From positions 620,001 through 684,000 of the forward strand of contig NZ_WXVU01000001.1 in NCBI RefSeq assembly GCF_009900745.1: DNA of 64,000 nt, given 5' to 3'. Below, piece after piece: positions 43,959-53,845 of this stretch. The notes beneath the pieces are model-generated. The model did no database searches. It saw nothing but the letters and a program-made list of their open reading frames with translations, and was not told where the DNA came from. Made by a program: the position numbers and the translations under genes. This DNA comes from Chryseobacterium sp. c4a (lineage in GTDB: Bacteria > Bacteroidota > Bacteroidia > Flavobacteriales > Weeksellaceae). Numbering within the stretch: the first letter of the stretch is position 1; each line of letters opens with the position of its first letter.

Positions 43959-45191
43959 ATGTTTGACCTAGATCGTTGGCAGGAAATATTCAGTTCTATC
44001 CGTAGTAATGTACTTCGGACGGTACTTTCAGGTTTTACAGTGGCTTTAGGACTGTTTATTTTTATCGTACTTTTTGGAATAGGAAAAGGACTTCAGAATG
44101 CTTTCTCAGAAGGATTTGCTGGTGATGCTAAAAACCTGATTACTATTTATACAGGAAAGACAACCCTAGCTTATAAAGGATTACAGTCCGATAGAACTGT
44201 AAGTATGAATAATGACGACTACGATTTTCTTGTGAATACAGATAAAGAAAAAGTAGGCGCAGCCAGCCCAAGATATGCCACCAACTTAATGGTGAAATAT
44301 GGTAAGGAAAGTGGACTGTATCAGGTTCATGGAGCTGAACCGGGAGAGCAGGTTATTGAAAACAGAAGGCTTGTTGAGGGACGTTACATCAATTCTTTTG
44401 ACTTGTCGAGAAAACAGAATGTAGCCGTTATCGGAAGAATGGTTCAGAGAGATCTTATTAAGAATGGAAGTTCTATAGGTAAAGAACTGGATATTAATGG
44501 AACCATGTTTAAAGTTGTAGGAGTATTTTCAGATGACGGGGGAGACAGAGATGAAAGACATATTACAGTGCCTATTTCAACTCTGCAGCAGATGAAAAAA
44601 GGCTCTGATACCGTGAACACAATTTATATTGCCTATAACGATAAAATGCTTACCCCTGATGCGGCGATTAAATATGGAGACGAGCTAAGAGATAAATTAA
44701 AAGTGAGAAAAAAAGTTTCTCCTGATGATGAAAATGGAGTTCGTGTTTGGAATAATGCCAAAAATATGAATGATACTTTCGTTTTTATGGCAGTTCTTAC
44801 TGCAATTGTAGGGTTTATTGGATTGGGAACATTATTAGCAGGGATTATCGGGATCAGTAATATTATGGTGTATATCGTAAAAGAAAGAACCAAAGAAATT
44901 GGGGTACGAAAAGCCATTGGAGCTAAACCGGCAGGGATTGTTGCTTTAATCGTTCAGGAAAGTGTTGTAATTACTGTGATTTCCGGATTTGTTGGAATTG
45001 GAGTGGGAGTTTTAACATTAAGCCTGATTGGAGACAGTCTTGAAGAGTTTTTTATCAAAAGCCCAAGCGTAGGATGGGGGGCTATTTTTATGGCATTTAT
45101 TGCATTGGTTTTCTCTGGATTAGTAGCAGGATTTGTTCCGGCATACAGAGCCTCGAGAATTAAACCGATTGAAGCATTAAGAACAGAGTAA
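43959..45191 (+). CDS. ABC transporter permease, MacB/FtsX type (first copy)
   Basis: This 410-residue permease has one N-terminal helix (VLRTVLSGFTVALGLFIFIVLFG), a large periplasmic MacB_PCD domain (about 60-270) and three C-terminal helices around GLGTLLAGIIGISNIMVYIVKERTKEIGVRKAIGAK, the FtsX core. It ends RIKPIEALRTE. With the ATPase and adaptor it should export a substrate across the envelope. The next permease is a paralogue with the same ending. Confidence 0.92.
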   Translation: MFDLDRWQEIFSSIRSNVLRTVLSGFTVALGLFIFIVLFGIGKGLQNAFSEGFAGDAKNLITIYTGKTTLAYKGLQSDRTVSMNNDDYDFLVNTDKEKVGAASPRYATNLMVKYGKESGLYQVHGAEPGEQVIENRRLVEGRYINSFDLSRKQNVAVIGRMVQRDLIKNGSSIGKELDINGTMFKVVGVFSDDGGDRDERHITVPISTLQQMKKGSDTVNTIYIAYNDKMLTPDAAIKYGDELRDKLKVRKKVSPDDENGVRVWNNAKNMNDTFVFMAVLTAIVGFIGLGTLLAGIIGISNIMVYIVKERTKEIGVRKAIGAKPAGIVALIVQESVVITVISGFVGIGVGVLTLSLIGDSLEEFFIKSPSVGWGAIFMAFIALVFSGLVAGFVPAYRASRIKPIEALRTE

Positions 45192-45284
45192 TAATTTGAA
45201 AATAGAATGATTTGAAAATGAAGTAATGAAAGCTGTTGGCTTGTTTACTCTTTTACAACCATTAATAACTTATAATTCAGAGAG

Positions 45285-46556
45285 GTGAATATCATATTTA
45301 AAAAAGATACTTGGCAAGAGATTTATTATTCATTGAAAAATAATAAACTTCGTACATTTCTTACCATGATTGGGGTAGGATGGGGCATGTTTTTATATGT
45401 GAGCCTTCTTGGGGCAGCAAAAGGGATGGAGAATGGTTTTGATAAATTGTTTTCCGGGTTTGCAACCAATTCCATTTTCATGTGGGCACAGAAGACCTCT
45501 ATTCCATACGAAGGATTTCCGAAAGGAAGAGAAATTCATTTGAACTTGTCTGATATGGAAATGCTGAAAAAGAAATTGACTGACATTGATTATATATCAC
45601 CTCAAAATTCAAGAGGAAGTTTCACAGGAGCACCAGGAGAATCCATGGCAAGAAATGGGAAAAATGCCACCTATGGTCTTACTGGGGATTACTCGGTAGG
45701 AAATAAAATTTCAGAAAAAAAACTTATTTATGGACGCTACATCAATGATGCAGACGTTGCAGGAAATAAAAATGTTGTGGTCATCGGAGAAGAGATCTAT
45801 AAGAACCTCTTTGATTCCAAGAAAAAAGAAAATCCAATCGGAAAATCCATTAATATTAAAGGGTTATTCTTTAATGTGATTGGTGTTTTTAGAGTAAAGA
45901 AAGGGGGTGGTTTTGAAAACGATCAGAGTGCTTTTATTCCCTTGTCCACTTATACTAAAATGTATAATGCCGGTGAACAAGTTGATTTATTCGCTATTGT
46001 CGGAAAGCCTACTGCTAATCTTGCTACTCTGGAAGATCAGATAAAGCAAATTTTAAAAACAAAAAATAAAGTTTCACCTGATGATACCAATGCTTTTGGA
46101 AGCGCTAATGTAGCCAAAGAATTTAAAAAGCTAACGGGTTTTCTTACAGGGATGCAGCTTCTGACGATAATTGTAGGAACATTAACTATTCTTGCAGGGG
46201 TTATTGCGATTTCAAATATTCTTTTGATTACCGTAAAAGAAAGAACCAAGGAGATAGGAATCCGAAGAGCATTGGGAGCTAAACCGGCAGAAGTAAGAAA
46301 CCAGATTCTGTTAGAAAGTGTTGTGATCACACTATCATCCGGATTGCTGGGGTTTATGTTTGGAATCTTTGTGCTGATGATTTTAAATATAGCCACTCAA
46401 GGACAGGATTCATTTCCTTTCTATAACCCAACGGTAAACTACGGGAATGTATTTGCAGCGATGGCGGTAATGGTGATATTGGGATTAATTATTGGGATGA
46501 TCCCAGCACAGAGAGCGGTGAAAATTAGACCAATTGAGGCGTTAAGAACAGAATAA
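45285..46556 (+). CDS. ABC transporter permease, MacB/FtsX type (second copy)
   Basis: This 423-residue permease starts at a GTG (45285; MNIIFKKDTWQEIYYSL). The architecture equals the first copy: N-terminal helix, MacB_PCD periplasmic domain, and the FtsX core AISNILLITVKERTKEIGIRRALGAKPAEVRNQILLE. It ends VKIRPIEALRTE. The two subunits probably form a heterodimeric permease. Both are followed by the same kind of AATTTGAAAAT spacer. Confidence 0.92.
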   Translation: MNIIFKKDTWQEIYYSLKNNKLRTFLTMIGVGWGMFLYVSLLGAAKGMENGFDKLFSGFATNSIFMWAQKTSIPYEGFPKGREIHLNLSDMEMLKKKLTDIDYISPQNSRGSFTGAPGESMARNGKNATYGLTGDYSVGNKISEKKLIYGRYINDADVAGNKNVVVIGEEIYKNLFDSKKKENPIGKSINIKGLFFNVIGVFRVKKGGGFENDQSAFIPLSTYTKMYNAGEQVDLFAIVGKPTANLATLEDQIKQILKTKNKVSPDDTNAFGSANVAKEFKKLTGFLTGMQLLTIIVGTLTILAGVIAISNILLITVKERTKEIGIRRALGAKPAEVRNQILLESVVITLSSGLLGFMFGIFVLMILNIATQGQDSFPFYNPTVNYGNVFAAMAVMVILGLIIGMIPAQRAVKIRPIEALRTE

Positions 46557-46656
46557 TAATTTGAAAAATGATATAATTTGAAAATTTGAAAAATAGAAGA
46601 AAACGTCTTTTAATTTTTAAATCATTCAATCTTTAAATAAAAAATAAACTATACAT

Positions 46657-47868
46657 ATGAAAAAGAAATTCACTTGGAAAAAAGCCATTTATATAGTCTT
46701 GGGGCTTTTATTTGCAGTGGCATTGTTCTCCGGGATTGGTTATCTTGTAAAATCAAACTCCAAAGAAAGCGAAGCTTTCCTTACCCGTAAACCTAGTATT
46801 CAAAATATGGATGACAAGGTAATGGCCACCGGGAAAATTGTTCCAAAGGAAGAAATTGAAATAAAGCCCAATATTACAGGGATCATTGATAAAATTTTAG
46901 TAAAAGAAGGAGATAAAGTAGAAATAGGACAACTGATCGCTACAGTGAGAATTGTACCTAGTATTTCCGAGGTGAATGCTGCACAGCAAGAAGTTCAGAA
47001 TGCACAGATTCAGATTAGCAATGCCCAGATGAATGTAGGAAATATGCAGAAGCAATTTGATATACAAGACAAACTGTATAAACAAGGAGTAGCTTCTAAG
47101 CAGGATTTTTTAAACTCTCAGCAGCAACTTTATTCTCAACAGCAGACTCTTAAAAATGCTCAGCAACAGCTGAATACAGCACAGAAAAGATTACAGATTG
47201 CAAAAACCGGAGCAACTCCTGAACTTCAGGGACAAGGGCTGGCAACAACTCAAATTCGTTCAAAAGCTTCAGGAACTGTTCTGGAAGTTCCTGTGAAATT
47301 AGGAAGCCAGGTGATTGAAGCGAATAACTTCAATGCCGGAACAACAATTTGCTCCGTAGCAGATTTGAACTCTTTGATCTTCAAAGGAGAGATTGACGAA
47401 GCTCAAGCAGGAAAATTAAAGCAGGGAATGGGAATGAATATTGTAATTGGTGCTTTACAAAACAAAACTTTTCCTGGAAAGCTAACGATGATTGCTCCAA
47501 AAGGTAAAGATAATGCAGGGACGATCAAATTCCCGGTAGAAGGAAATGTAGAAAACCCTAACAACGAATATATCAGAGCCGGATTCTCAGCTAACGGAGA
47601 GATTGTATTAAGCTCTCAAAAAAATGCTTTACTGCTGGATGAATCCTTAGTTCAATATGAAAAGAAACAAGGGAAAGATGTTCCTTTTGTAGAAGTTAAG
47701 CAACAAGATGGTAAATTTAAGAAAGTATACCTGAAACTTGGTGCAAGTGACGGAATCAACGTTCAGATTCTTCCAGGATCAAATATCACTAAAGATTCTG
47801 AAATTAAAGTTTGGAACCCATCAGATAAAGACAAAGAAGAATTGAAAGAAAAAGCGAAAGCAAAATAA
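46657..47868 (+). CDS. Periplasmic adaptor subunit (MacA/HlyD type)
   Basis: This 403-residue adaptor has an N-terminal anchor (residues 8-30), a barrel-sandwich half-motif (EIEIKPNITGIIDKILVKEGDKVEIGQ, 66-92), a long coiled coil (about 105-185), the second half-motif (IRSKASGTVLEVPVKLGSQVIEANNF) and a beta barrel. It completes a MacAB-type tripartite efflux system with the two permeases. A TolC-like outer-membrane partner is not encoded in the operon. Confidence 0.93.
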   Translation: MKKKFTWKKAIYIVLGLLFAVALFSGIGYLVKSNSKESEAFLTRKPSIQNMDDKVMATGKIVPKEEIEIKPNITGIIDKILVKEGDKVEIGQLIATVRIVPSISEVNAAQQEVQNAQIQISNAQMNVGNMQKQFDIQDKLYKQGVASKQDFLNSQQQLYSQQQTLKNAQQQLNTAQKRLQIAKTGATPELQGQGLATTQIRSKASGTVLEVPVKLGSQVIEANNFNAGTTICSVADLNSLIFKGEIDEAQAGKLKQGMGMNIVIGALQNKTFPGKLTMIAPKGKDNAGTIKFPVEGNVENPNNEYIRAGFSANGEIVLSSQKNALLLDESLVQYEKKQGKDVPFVEVKQQDGKFKKVYLKLGASDGINVQILPGSNITKDSEIKVWNPSDKDKEELKEKAKAK

Positions 47869-47901
47869 TAAACTTACACTATACATTTTAAACAGTTTTA
47901 G

Positions 47902-47932
47902 ATCCCGGAGAGATATTCTTCGGGATTTTTTT
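47902..47932 (+). terminator. Terminator of the MacAB-type operon
   Basis: GATCCCGGAGA and TTCGGGATTTT arms pair (ATCCCG with CGGGAT), followed by eight T. Confidence 0.8.
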
Positions 47933-48070
47933 TGATTATAATTTAGGATGAAATGATTCGTTAAAAATTTAAGTTTGTTTAAAATAATTTGTTTTTTTAG
48001 CGATAAAGTATTTTAAGATGTAATAAATCAGAAGCTTAAAATGTCTTATTTTTAGTTTTAAAATATTGCC

Positions 48071-49588
48071 ATGAAGAAAAGTAACCTTATTCTTATTCTT
48101 TTTATCATAGTCAAATTTATTCTTCAATACTCATTGATCAGTCCGGAATACGAATTGCAGCGGGATGAATATCTACATTTGGATCAGGGAAACCATCTTG
48201 CCTGGGGGTATATTTCCGTTCCTCCTGTCAGTTCATGGATATCTTGGGTGATAGAGGCATTAGGTGGTTCTGTATTTTGGATTAAATTTTTTCCGGCTTT
48301 ATTCGGAGTATTAACGATAGTCGTTGTATGGAAAGCTATTGAAGAACTAAAAGGCGGCCTTTTTGCTTGCGTTCTTGCATCACTGGGATTGCTGTTTTCC
48401 GCATTACTTCGTTTGAATATGCTGTATCAGCCCAATTCACTGGATGTTCTATTGTGGACTTCTTTTTTCTATATTCTGATAAAATACGTCAATACAGAAA
48501 AAACAAGCTGGCTTTATTGGGGAGCTGCTATTTTCGGAATCGGTATTTTGAATAAATACAACATTGTCTTTCTTGCATTAGGATTTATTCCTGCGCTGCT
48601 AATAACGAAACAAAGAAAAATTTTTACAAATCCACATACTTATGGTGCTGTACTTTTAGTTTTAATAATTATTCTTCCCAATCTTATCTGGCAGTATAAT
48701 AATAATTTTCCGGTAGTTCATCACATGAAAGAGCTTTCCGAATACCAATTGGTAAATGTCAATAGATTTGATTTTTTGAAATCACAGCTTTTATTTTTTA
48801 TCGGGGTAACTTTTGTTATTCTGTTTGGGTTTTATGCTTTATTGTTTTATAAGTCTTTTGAAAGAATCAGATTTTTCTTCTGGGGGTATGTTATCACAAT
48901 ATCAGTATTTATGTTTTTTAGAGCAAAAGACTATTATGCGGTAGGTATTTATCCTATTTACATCGGCTTTGGGGCTGTTTACCTTGAGGAAATTTTAAAA
49001 AGCGGATGGAAGAGGTTTCTCAAACCTATTTGTATTCTACACCCTATTCTTTTGTTTTTGCCAATATATAATCTGGCATTTCCTAATAAACCTCCGGAAT
49101 CTATAGTTCAGAATCCGGATTCTTATAAAAAAATTGGACTCTTACGTTGGGAAGATGGGAAAGATCATTCTTTACCTCAGGATTTTGCAGATATGTTAGG
49201 TTGGAAAGAATTAGCTCAGAAAGTAGATAAAGAATATTCGAGATTGTCAAAATCCGGAAATACCTTAGTACTTTGTGATAATTATGGGCAGGCAGGAGCT
49301 ATTAATTTTTATTCAAAAAAAGGAGTAAAGGCCGTGTCATTCAATGCAGATTATATCAATTGGATGGATTTAAGCAAGAAGTATAAAAACCTAGTTAGAG
49401 TTAAGGATGCCCAAGAAAATGAACTTCAAAAGACGGGTGCTTTTTTCAATTATTCGATATTGGCGGATTCTGTCACTAACCCATATGCAAGAGGAAGAGG
49501 AACCGTTATTTTTAGCTTTGAAGATGCAAAAATTGACATTCGTAAAAGACTTCAGAATGAAATTGATGAAGTGAAAAGCCGAAATTAA
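48071..49588 (+). CDS. GT39 family membrane glycosyltransferase (ArnT/PMT-like)
   Basis: This 505-residue protein has about ten membrane helices in its first 350 residues. The first loop carries YELQRDEYLHLDQGNHLAWGYISVPP, where the Asp-Glu pair matches the catalytic acidic residues of GT39/ArnT enzymes. The C-terminal 150 residues are soluble and periplasmic. Such enzymes transfer sugars from polyprenyl phosphate to lipid A or proteins. The acceptor is not evident. It is a single gene between the efflux operon and the peroxidase gene. Confidence 0.82.
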   Translation: MKKSNLILILFIIVKFILQYSLISPEYELQRDEYLHLDQGNHLAWGYISVPPVSSWISWVIEALGGSVFWIKFFPALFGVLTIVVVWKAIEELKGGLFACVLASLGLLFSALLRLNMLYQPNSLDVLLWTSFFYILIKYVNTEKTSWLYWGAAIFGIGILNKYNIVFLALGFIPALLITKQRKIFTNPHTYGAVLLVLIIILPNLIWQYNNNFPVVHHMKELSEYQLVNVNRFDFLKSQLLFFIGVTFVILFGFYALLFYKSFERIRFFFWGYVITISVFMFFRAKDYYAVGIYPIYIGFGAVYLEEILKSGWKRFLKPICILHPILLFLPIYNLAFPNKPPESIVQNPDSYKKIGLLRWEDGKDHSLPQDFADMLGWKELAQKVDKEYSRLSKSGNTLVLCDNYGQAGAINFYSKKGVKAVSFNADYINWMDLSKKYKNLVRVKDAQENELQKTGAFFNYSILADSVTNPYARGRGTVIFSFEDAKIDIRKRLQNEIDEVKSRN

Positions 49589-49816
49589 CGAACATATAGC
49601 TATAGTTGAGGCTAATAGGTGTAAGAGGTGTGGAAAAAAAAATGCTTAATCCAGGTTAATTTTTAGAATAGTTTATTCTTGAGGTTTATGATTAATGAAT
49701 GTTGTTGAGCATGGTACGTTTTATATATTATTTATTTCGGATTTGTTGTATCCTTTAGTTCTGATTTAATATTGTGAATAGGTTTTATTATTTTTAATTT
49801 CACCTAAAAACATAAT

Positions 49817-50854
49817 ATGAAAAATTTAATTTTAATATTGGGGCTTCTGATATTATTTTCATGCAAGGGAAATAAAGAGAAGACAGAAACCGATATTCCG
49901 CTAATCCCTATGTTTACCGAATTGCAAAATAAAGCAAAAGCTATATTTGGTGCTTTACCTGGCTTTGTGGATAATCCAATGAGCCCTATAAGTGACGAAA
50001 AAGTGCTATTGGGAAAAGCATTGTATTTTGATCCTATCCTTTCAAAGAATGGAACCCAAAGTTGTAATACGTGCCATAATTTAAACACCTACGGAGTAGA
50101 TAATAAAGCTTTTTCCCCTGGAGATGCTAAAGGTTCTGTAGGAGTAAGGAATTCACCTTCTACCTTGAATGCAGCGCTTCATACAGCACAATTTTGGGAT
50201 GGAAGAGCAAAGTCTCTTGAAGAACAAGCCGGAAAGCCTATTCTAAATCCTATAGAAATGGGTATTCCTGATGAAAATTTTGTTATTGAAAGACTTAAGA
50301 AAAACGAAAAGTATCAAAAAATGTTTGCCACTGCTTTTCCAAAGGATAAGAGTCCTATCAATTGGGATAATCTTACCACTGCAATTGGAGCATTTGAAAG
50401 AAAATTAATCACTCCTTCCCGTTTTGATAAATACATGGAAGGAGATAATAATGCTTTAACGGATAAAGAAAAACTCGGACTTCAAAACTTTATTGATGTG
50501 GGATGTATCACTTGTCATACTGGTCCCGCTTTAGGAGGTAATTCTTTTCAAAAATTCGGAGTATATAAAGAATATTGGAAAGAAACTAAAAGTACTAAAA
50601 TTGATGAAGGTAAGTCGGCTATTAGTAAAAATGAAGCCGAAAAATATATGTTTAAAGTTCCTTCTTTGAGGAATGTTACTAAAACTTCGCCTTACTTTCA
50701 TGATGGGAGCGTGACAGATTTGAAGGAAGTTATCAGAATAATGGGGAAGATACAATTGGATAAAGAATTAACATCAGAGCAAGTCGATAATATATATGCT
50801 TTTTTAGAATCATTAAAAGGGGAAGTTAATCCTGAATTAGCAAAAGCACCCTAA
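49817..50854 (+). CDS. Di-haem cytochrome c peroxidase lipoprotein
   Basis: This 345-residue protein has a lipoprotein signal (MKNLILILGLLILFSC, lipobox LFSC). It has two CxxCH haem sites, CNTCH (about residue 77) and CITCH (about 233), both with the surrounding CcpA/MauG sequences (NAALHTAQFWDGRAKSLEEQ; FKVPSLRNVTKTSPYFHDG). It should reduce peroxide with electrons from a small cytochrome c in the periplasm. It has its own terminator. Confidence 0.92.
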   Translation: MKNLILILGLLILFSCKGNKEKTETDIPLIPMFTELQNKAKAIFGALPGFVDNPMSPISDEKVLLGKALYFDPILSKNGTQSCNTCHNLNTYGVDNKAFSPGDAKGSVGVRNSPSTLNAALHTAQFWDGRAKSLEEQAGKPILNPIEMGIPDENFVIERLKKNEKYQKMFATAFPKDKSPINWDNLTTAIGAFERKLITPSRFDKYMEGDNNALTDKEKLGLQNFIDVGCITCHTGPALGGNSFQKFGVYKEYWKETKSTKIDEGKSAISKNEAEKYMFKVPSLRNVTKTSPYFHDGSVTDLKEVIRIMGKIQLDKELTSEQVDNIYAFLESLKGEVNPELAKAP

Positions 50855-50879
50855 TCTTTTGAGCAGATATTTTGTCAAA

Positions 50880-50918
50880 AAATGATTCCTGAACATCTGA
50901 ATTCAGGAATCATTTTTT
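50880..50918 (+). terminator. Terminator of the cytochrome c peroxidase gene
   Basis: AAATGATTCCTGAA pairs with TTCAGGAATCATTT around CATCTGAA and is followed by a T-rich tail. Confidence 0.85.
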
Positions 50919-50925
50919 ATTTACT

Positions 50926-50960
50926 AATTAATTAATGCAATAAAGTTGCATTAATTAATT
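50926..50960. promoter_or_regulatory. 15-bp palindrome overlapping the -33 box
   Basis: AATTAATTAATGCAA (50926-50940) and TTGCATTAATTAATT (50946-50960) are perfect inverted arms around TAAAG. The right arm begins with the TTG used as -33 element of the next promoter. It looks like an operator. The cognate regulator is not apparent in the window. Confidence 0.6.
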
Positions 50961-50975
50961 TTTATTGTAATTTTG
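50946..50975 (+). promoter_or_regulatory. Promoter of the thioredoxin-reductase-like gene
   Basis: TTG (50946-50948), 19 bases, then TAATTTTG (50968-50975) fits the Bacteroidota -33/-7 consensus with ideal spacing. The ATG is at 51007. Confidence 0.7.
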
Positions 50976-51006
50976 TATATCAATAAATTAAATCTCGACA
51001 GAAGAT

Positions 51007-51912
51007 ATGCAAAACAAAAATTTTGATGTTATTATCATAGGAGGGAGTTACTCCGGATTATCTGCAGCAATGGCATTAGGAAGATCTCTAAGAAACGTTT
51101 TGGTTGTAGATCATGGAAGACCATGTAATAAACAGACTCCACATTCCCACAACTTTATTACCCATGATGGGAAAACTCCAAAAGAAATTACAGAGTTAGC
51201 CAGAAAAGATGTTGAAAAATATAAGACGGTTCAATTTTATGATGGTGAAGTTATAAAAACAGAGAAAAGTGCAGCTGTTTTTCGTGTTGAATTGTCTTCC
51301 GGTGACGAGTTTTATGCTAAAAAACTCATCTTGGCTTCCGGAGTGAAAGATGTAATGCCGGATATTCCCGGATTTTCTGAATGCTGGGGGATTTCTGTTA
51401 TCCATTGCCCCTACTGCCACGGTTATGAAGTAAGAAATGAAATAACAGGAATTTTGACAGACGGTGATTTAGCATTTGAATTTTCAAAGCTAGTCTTTAA
51501 TTTGACAAAAGAACTCACACTATTTACTAATGGGAAAACAAAACTTACCCATGAGCAAGTTGAAAAATTAAAACAGAATAAAATCAATCTTAATGAAGGA
51601 GAGATTGAGAAAATTGAACATGAAAACGGACAGATTCAGAAACTCATCTTTAAAAATGGAAATGCCGTTTCCTTAAAAGCATTATATGCAAAAATACCCT
51701 TTGAGCAGAATAGTAATGCTTCAGATGATTTAGGATTTGAACTGACGGAACAAGGGTTTGTTAAAGTAGATTTTATGCAGAAAACATCAGTTCCCGGAGT
51801 CTTCGCTTGTGGAGATAATGTAAGCATGATGAGATCCGTAGCTAATGCCGTTGCACAAGGTAATTTAGCAGGTGCATTTGTGAATAAAGAGCTTTCTGAA
51901 GAAGAGTTTTAA
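51007..51912 (+). CDS. Thioredoxin-reductase-like NAD(P)/FAD oxidoreductase
   Basis: This is a 301-residue two-domain flavoprotein. The FAD site is VIIIGGSYSGLSAAMALG (residues 9-26). The redox pair is in HCPYCHGYEVR (CxxC, about 138). The C-terminal FAD motif is SVPGVFACGDNV (about 262). The NADPH-domain GxGxxA motif is weak, as in GliT/HlmI-type dithiol oxidases, which close disulfides using oxygen. It is therefore either a thioredoxin reductase variant or a dithiol oxidase. It follows a palindrome-controlled promoter and stands alone. Confidence 0.8.
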   Translation: MQNKNFDVIIIGGSYSGLSAAMALGRSLRNVLVVDHGRPCNKQTPHSHNFITHDGKTPKEITELARKDVEKYKTVQFYDGEVIKTEKSAAVFRVELSSGDEFYAKKLILASGVKDVMPDIPGFSECWGISVIHCPYCHGYEVRNEITGILTDGDLAFEFSKLVFNLTKELTLFTNGKTKLTHEQVEKLKQNKINLNEGEIEKIEHENGQIQKLIFKNGNAVSLKALYAKIPFEQNSNASDDLGFELTEQGFVKVDFMQKTSVPGVFACGDNVSMMRSVANAVAQGNLAGAFVNKELSEEEF

Positions 51913-52026
51913 AGATTTGCCTTACACAATCGGAGGATGTAAATGATTTGATTGTTTTTCCGTCTTTTCATTGTTTTGTGTTTAAAAATCATTCCTGTTG
52001 ATACTAAAATCTCAACGAAAAATCCG

Positions 52027-52034
52027 TACATTTG
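52027..52034 (+). promoter_or_regulatory. -7 promoter box of glyA (TACATTTG)
   Basis: This TAnnTTTG match lies 30 bp before the glyA ATG. No -33 TTG was found at standard spacing. Confidence 0.45.
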
Positions 52035-52064
52035 GGGTGAAAAATTTCAAAAACTAAAAGTAAA

Positions 52065-53330
52065 ATGGATATTATTTTCGACCTGATTGAAAAGGAAAGA
52101 CAAAGACAAGCCCATGGATTAGAACTTATCGCATCAGAAAATTTTGTTTCTGAAAATGTGATGAAAGCAATGGGGAGTGTACTGACAAATAAATATGCTG
52201 AAGGGTATCCCGGGAAAAGATATTACGGAGGATGTGAAGTGGTAGATGAGGTTGAAACATTGGCCATCAACAGAGCAAAAGAACTTTTCGGTGTAGATTA
52301 TGTAAACGTTCAGCCGCATTCCGGATCTCAGGCAAATGCAGCCATTTATCTTGCAGTTTTGAAACCAGGAGATAAAATCATGGGAATGGATCTTTCAATG
52401 GGAGGACACCTTACTCATGGTTCTGCAGTGAACTTCTCAGGAATTCAATATGAAGTAGTTTCTTACGGAGTAGAAAGAGAGACTGGTCTTATCGATTATA
52501 ACCAAATGAGAGAAGTTGCTTTAAGAGAAAGACCGAAAATGATGATCGCAGGATTCTCAGCTTATTCAAGAGATCTTGATTATGCTAAATACAAAGAGAT
52601 TGCAGACGAGATCGGTGCAACACTTTGGGCTGATATTGCTCACCCTGCAGGTCTAGTAGCTAAAGGATTATTAAACTCTCCATTTGAGCACTGCCACGTT
52701 GTAACGACAACTACTCACAAGACATTAAGAGGACCTAGAGGAGGGATGATCATGATGGGGAAAGACTTTGAAAATACATATGGCCACAAAACTCCAAAAG
52801 GAGAAACAAAAATGATGAGCCAGGTATTGGATGGAGCTGTATTCCCAGGAATTCAAGGAGGCCCGTTAGAGCACGTAATTGCTGGTAAAGCAGTAGCATT
52901 CGGTGAAGCTTTGGATGGTCAGTTCGAAACGTATGCAAAACAAGTGAGAGCTAATGCTCAAGCTTTATCAAAAGCAATGATCGACAGAGGATTTGATATT
53001 GTAAGCGGAGGTACAGATAACCACCTGATGTTGGTTGACCTTAGAAATAAAGGAGTAAACGGTAAAGAAACAGAAAAAGCTTTAGTGCTTGCTGATATTA
53101 CATGTAACAAAAACATGGTTCCTTTCGATGATAAATCTCCATTTACAACATCTGGTATCAGATTAGGTACAGCGGCGATTACAACAAGAGGACTTAAAGA
53201 AAACGATATGGAAACTATTGCAGGATTAATCTCTGAAGTAGTAGATAATATCAAAAATGAAGAAGTTCTTGCCTCTGTAAGAAAGAATGTTAATGAATTA
53301 ATGGAAGGGAAAGCATTATTCAACTACTAA
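52065..53330 (+). CDS. glyA: Serine hydroxymethyltransferase
   Basis: This is a 421-residue PLP enzyme. Clear SHMT markers are [33 protein letters not shown], the PLP lysine in [15 protein letters not shown], and [15 protein letters not shown]. It converts serine and tetrahydrofolate to glycine and methylene-THF. The length is normal and all catalytic residues are present. It is ended by a terminator ahead of recX. Confidence 0.98.
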   Translation: MDIIFDLIEKERQRQAHGLELIASENFVSENVMKAMGSVLTNKYAEGYPGKRYYGGCEVVDEVETLAINRAKELFGVDYVNVQPHSGSQANAAIYLAVLKPGDKIMGMDLSMGGHLTHGSAVNFSGIQYEVVSYGVERETGLIDYNQMREVALRERPKMMIAGFSAYSRDLDYAKYKEIADEIGATLWADIAHPAGLVAKGLLNSPFEHCHVVTTTTHKTLRGPRGGMIMMGKDFENTYGHKTPKGETKMMSQVLDGAVFPGIQGGPLEHVIAGKAVAFGEALDGQFETYAKQVRANAQALSKAMIDRGFDIVSGGTDNHLMLVDLRNKGVNGKETEKALVLADITCNKNMVPFDDKSPFTTSGIRLGTAAITTRGLKENDMETIAGLISEVVDNIKNEEVLASVRKNVNELMEGKALFNY

Positions 53331-53351
53331 TATATAGTATAATATAAGATA

Positions 53352-53379
53352 AAGAATGGGCGAAGGCTCATTCTTTTTT
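53352..53379 (+). terminator. Terminator of glyA
   Basis: AAGAATGGGC and GCTCATTCTT pair (one G-T) around GAAG and are followed by seven T. Confidence 0.8.
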
Positions 53380-53386
53380 TATTCAC

Positions 53387-53845
53387 ATGGAAAAGAAATC
53401 TTTTACTTTTGATGAAATTAAACAGAAATTGGTGAGCTATTGTGTTTATCAGGATCGTTGTCATGCAGAAGTGGAACAGAAAATGAGGGAGTTTTTGCTG
53501 ATAGATGAAGCAAAAGAAGAAATTATTCTCTACCTTATGAAAGAGAATTATCTCAATGAAGAAAGGTTTACGAGAAGTTATATACGCGGCAAGTTTTACA
53601 TCAAACACTGGGGGAAAAACAAGATTAAAATGAATCTTAAACAGAAGCAAATATCTGAAAAACTGATCAGTATGTGTTTTGATGAAATATACGAAGACGA
53701 TTATATCAAAACCATCACAAGGATTTATGAAGATTATTCTTCCAAGCAAAAAGGTCTGCAGGAATATCAGAAAAAAGCAAAGACCATAAAATATTTGATG
53801 AGCAGAGGTTTTGAATATGAGAAAATAAATGATATTTTTGACTGA
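53387..53845 (+). CDS. recX: Regulatory protein RecX
   Basis: This 152-residue RecX family protein has the three three-helix repeats: LVSYCVYQDRCHAEVEQKMREF, IILYLMKENYLNEERFTRSYIRGKFYIKHWGKNKIKMNLK, and KTIKYLMSRGFEYEKINDIF. RecX binds RecA filaments and limits their activity. recA is not nearby. It begins directly after the glyA terminator. Confidence 0.9.
   Translation: MEKKSFTFDEIKQKLVSYCVYQDRCHAEVEQKMREFLLIDEAKEEIILYLMKENYLNEERFTRSYIRGKFYIKHWGKNKIKMNLKQKQISEKLISMCFDEIYEDDYIKTITRIYEDYSSKQKGLQEYQKKAKTIKYLMSRGFEYEKINDIFD

Noticed and set aside
53327..53749. 140-residue reverse-strand frame over recX
   Set aside because: It overlaps recX and the glyA terminator. The Phe/Ile-rich translation is typical of antisense to AT-rich genes.
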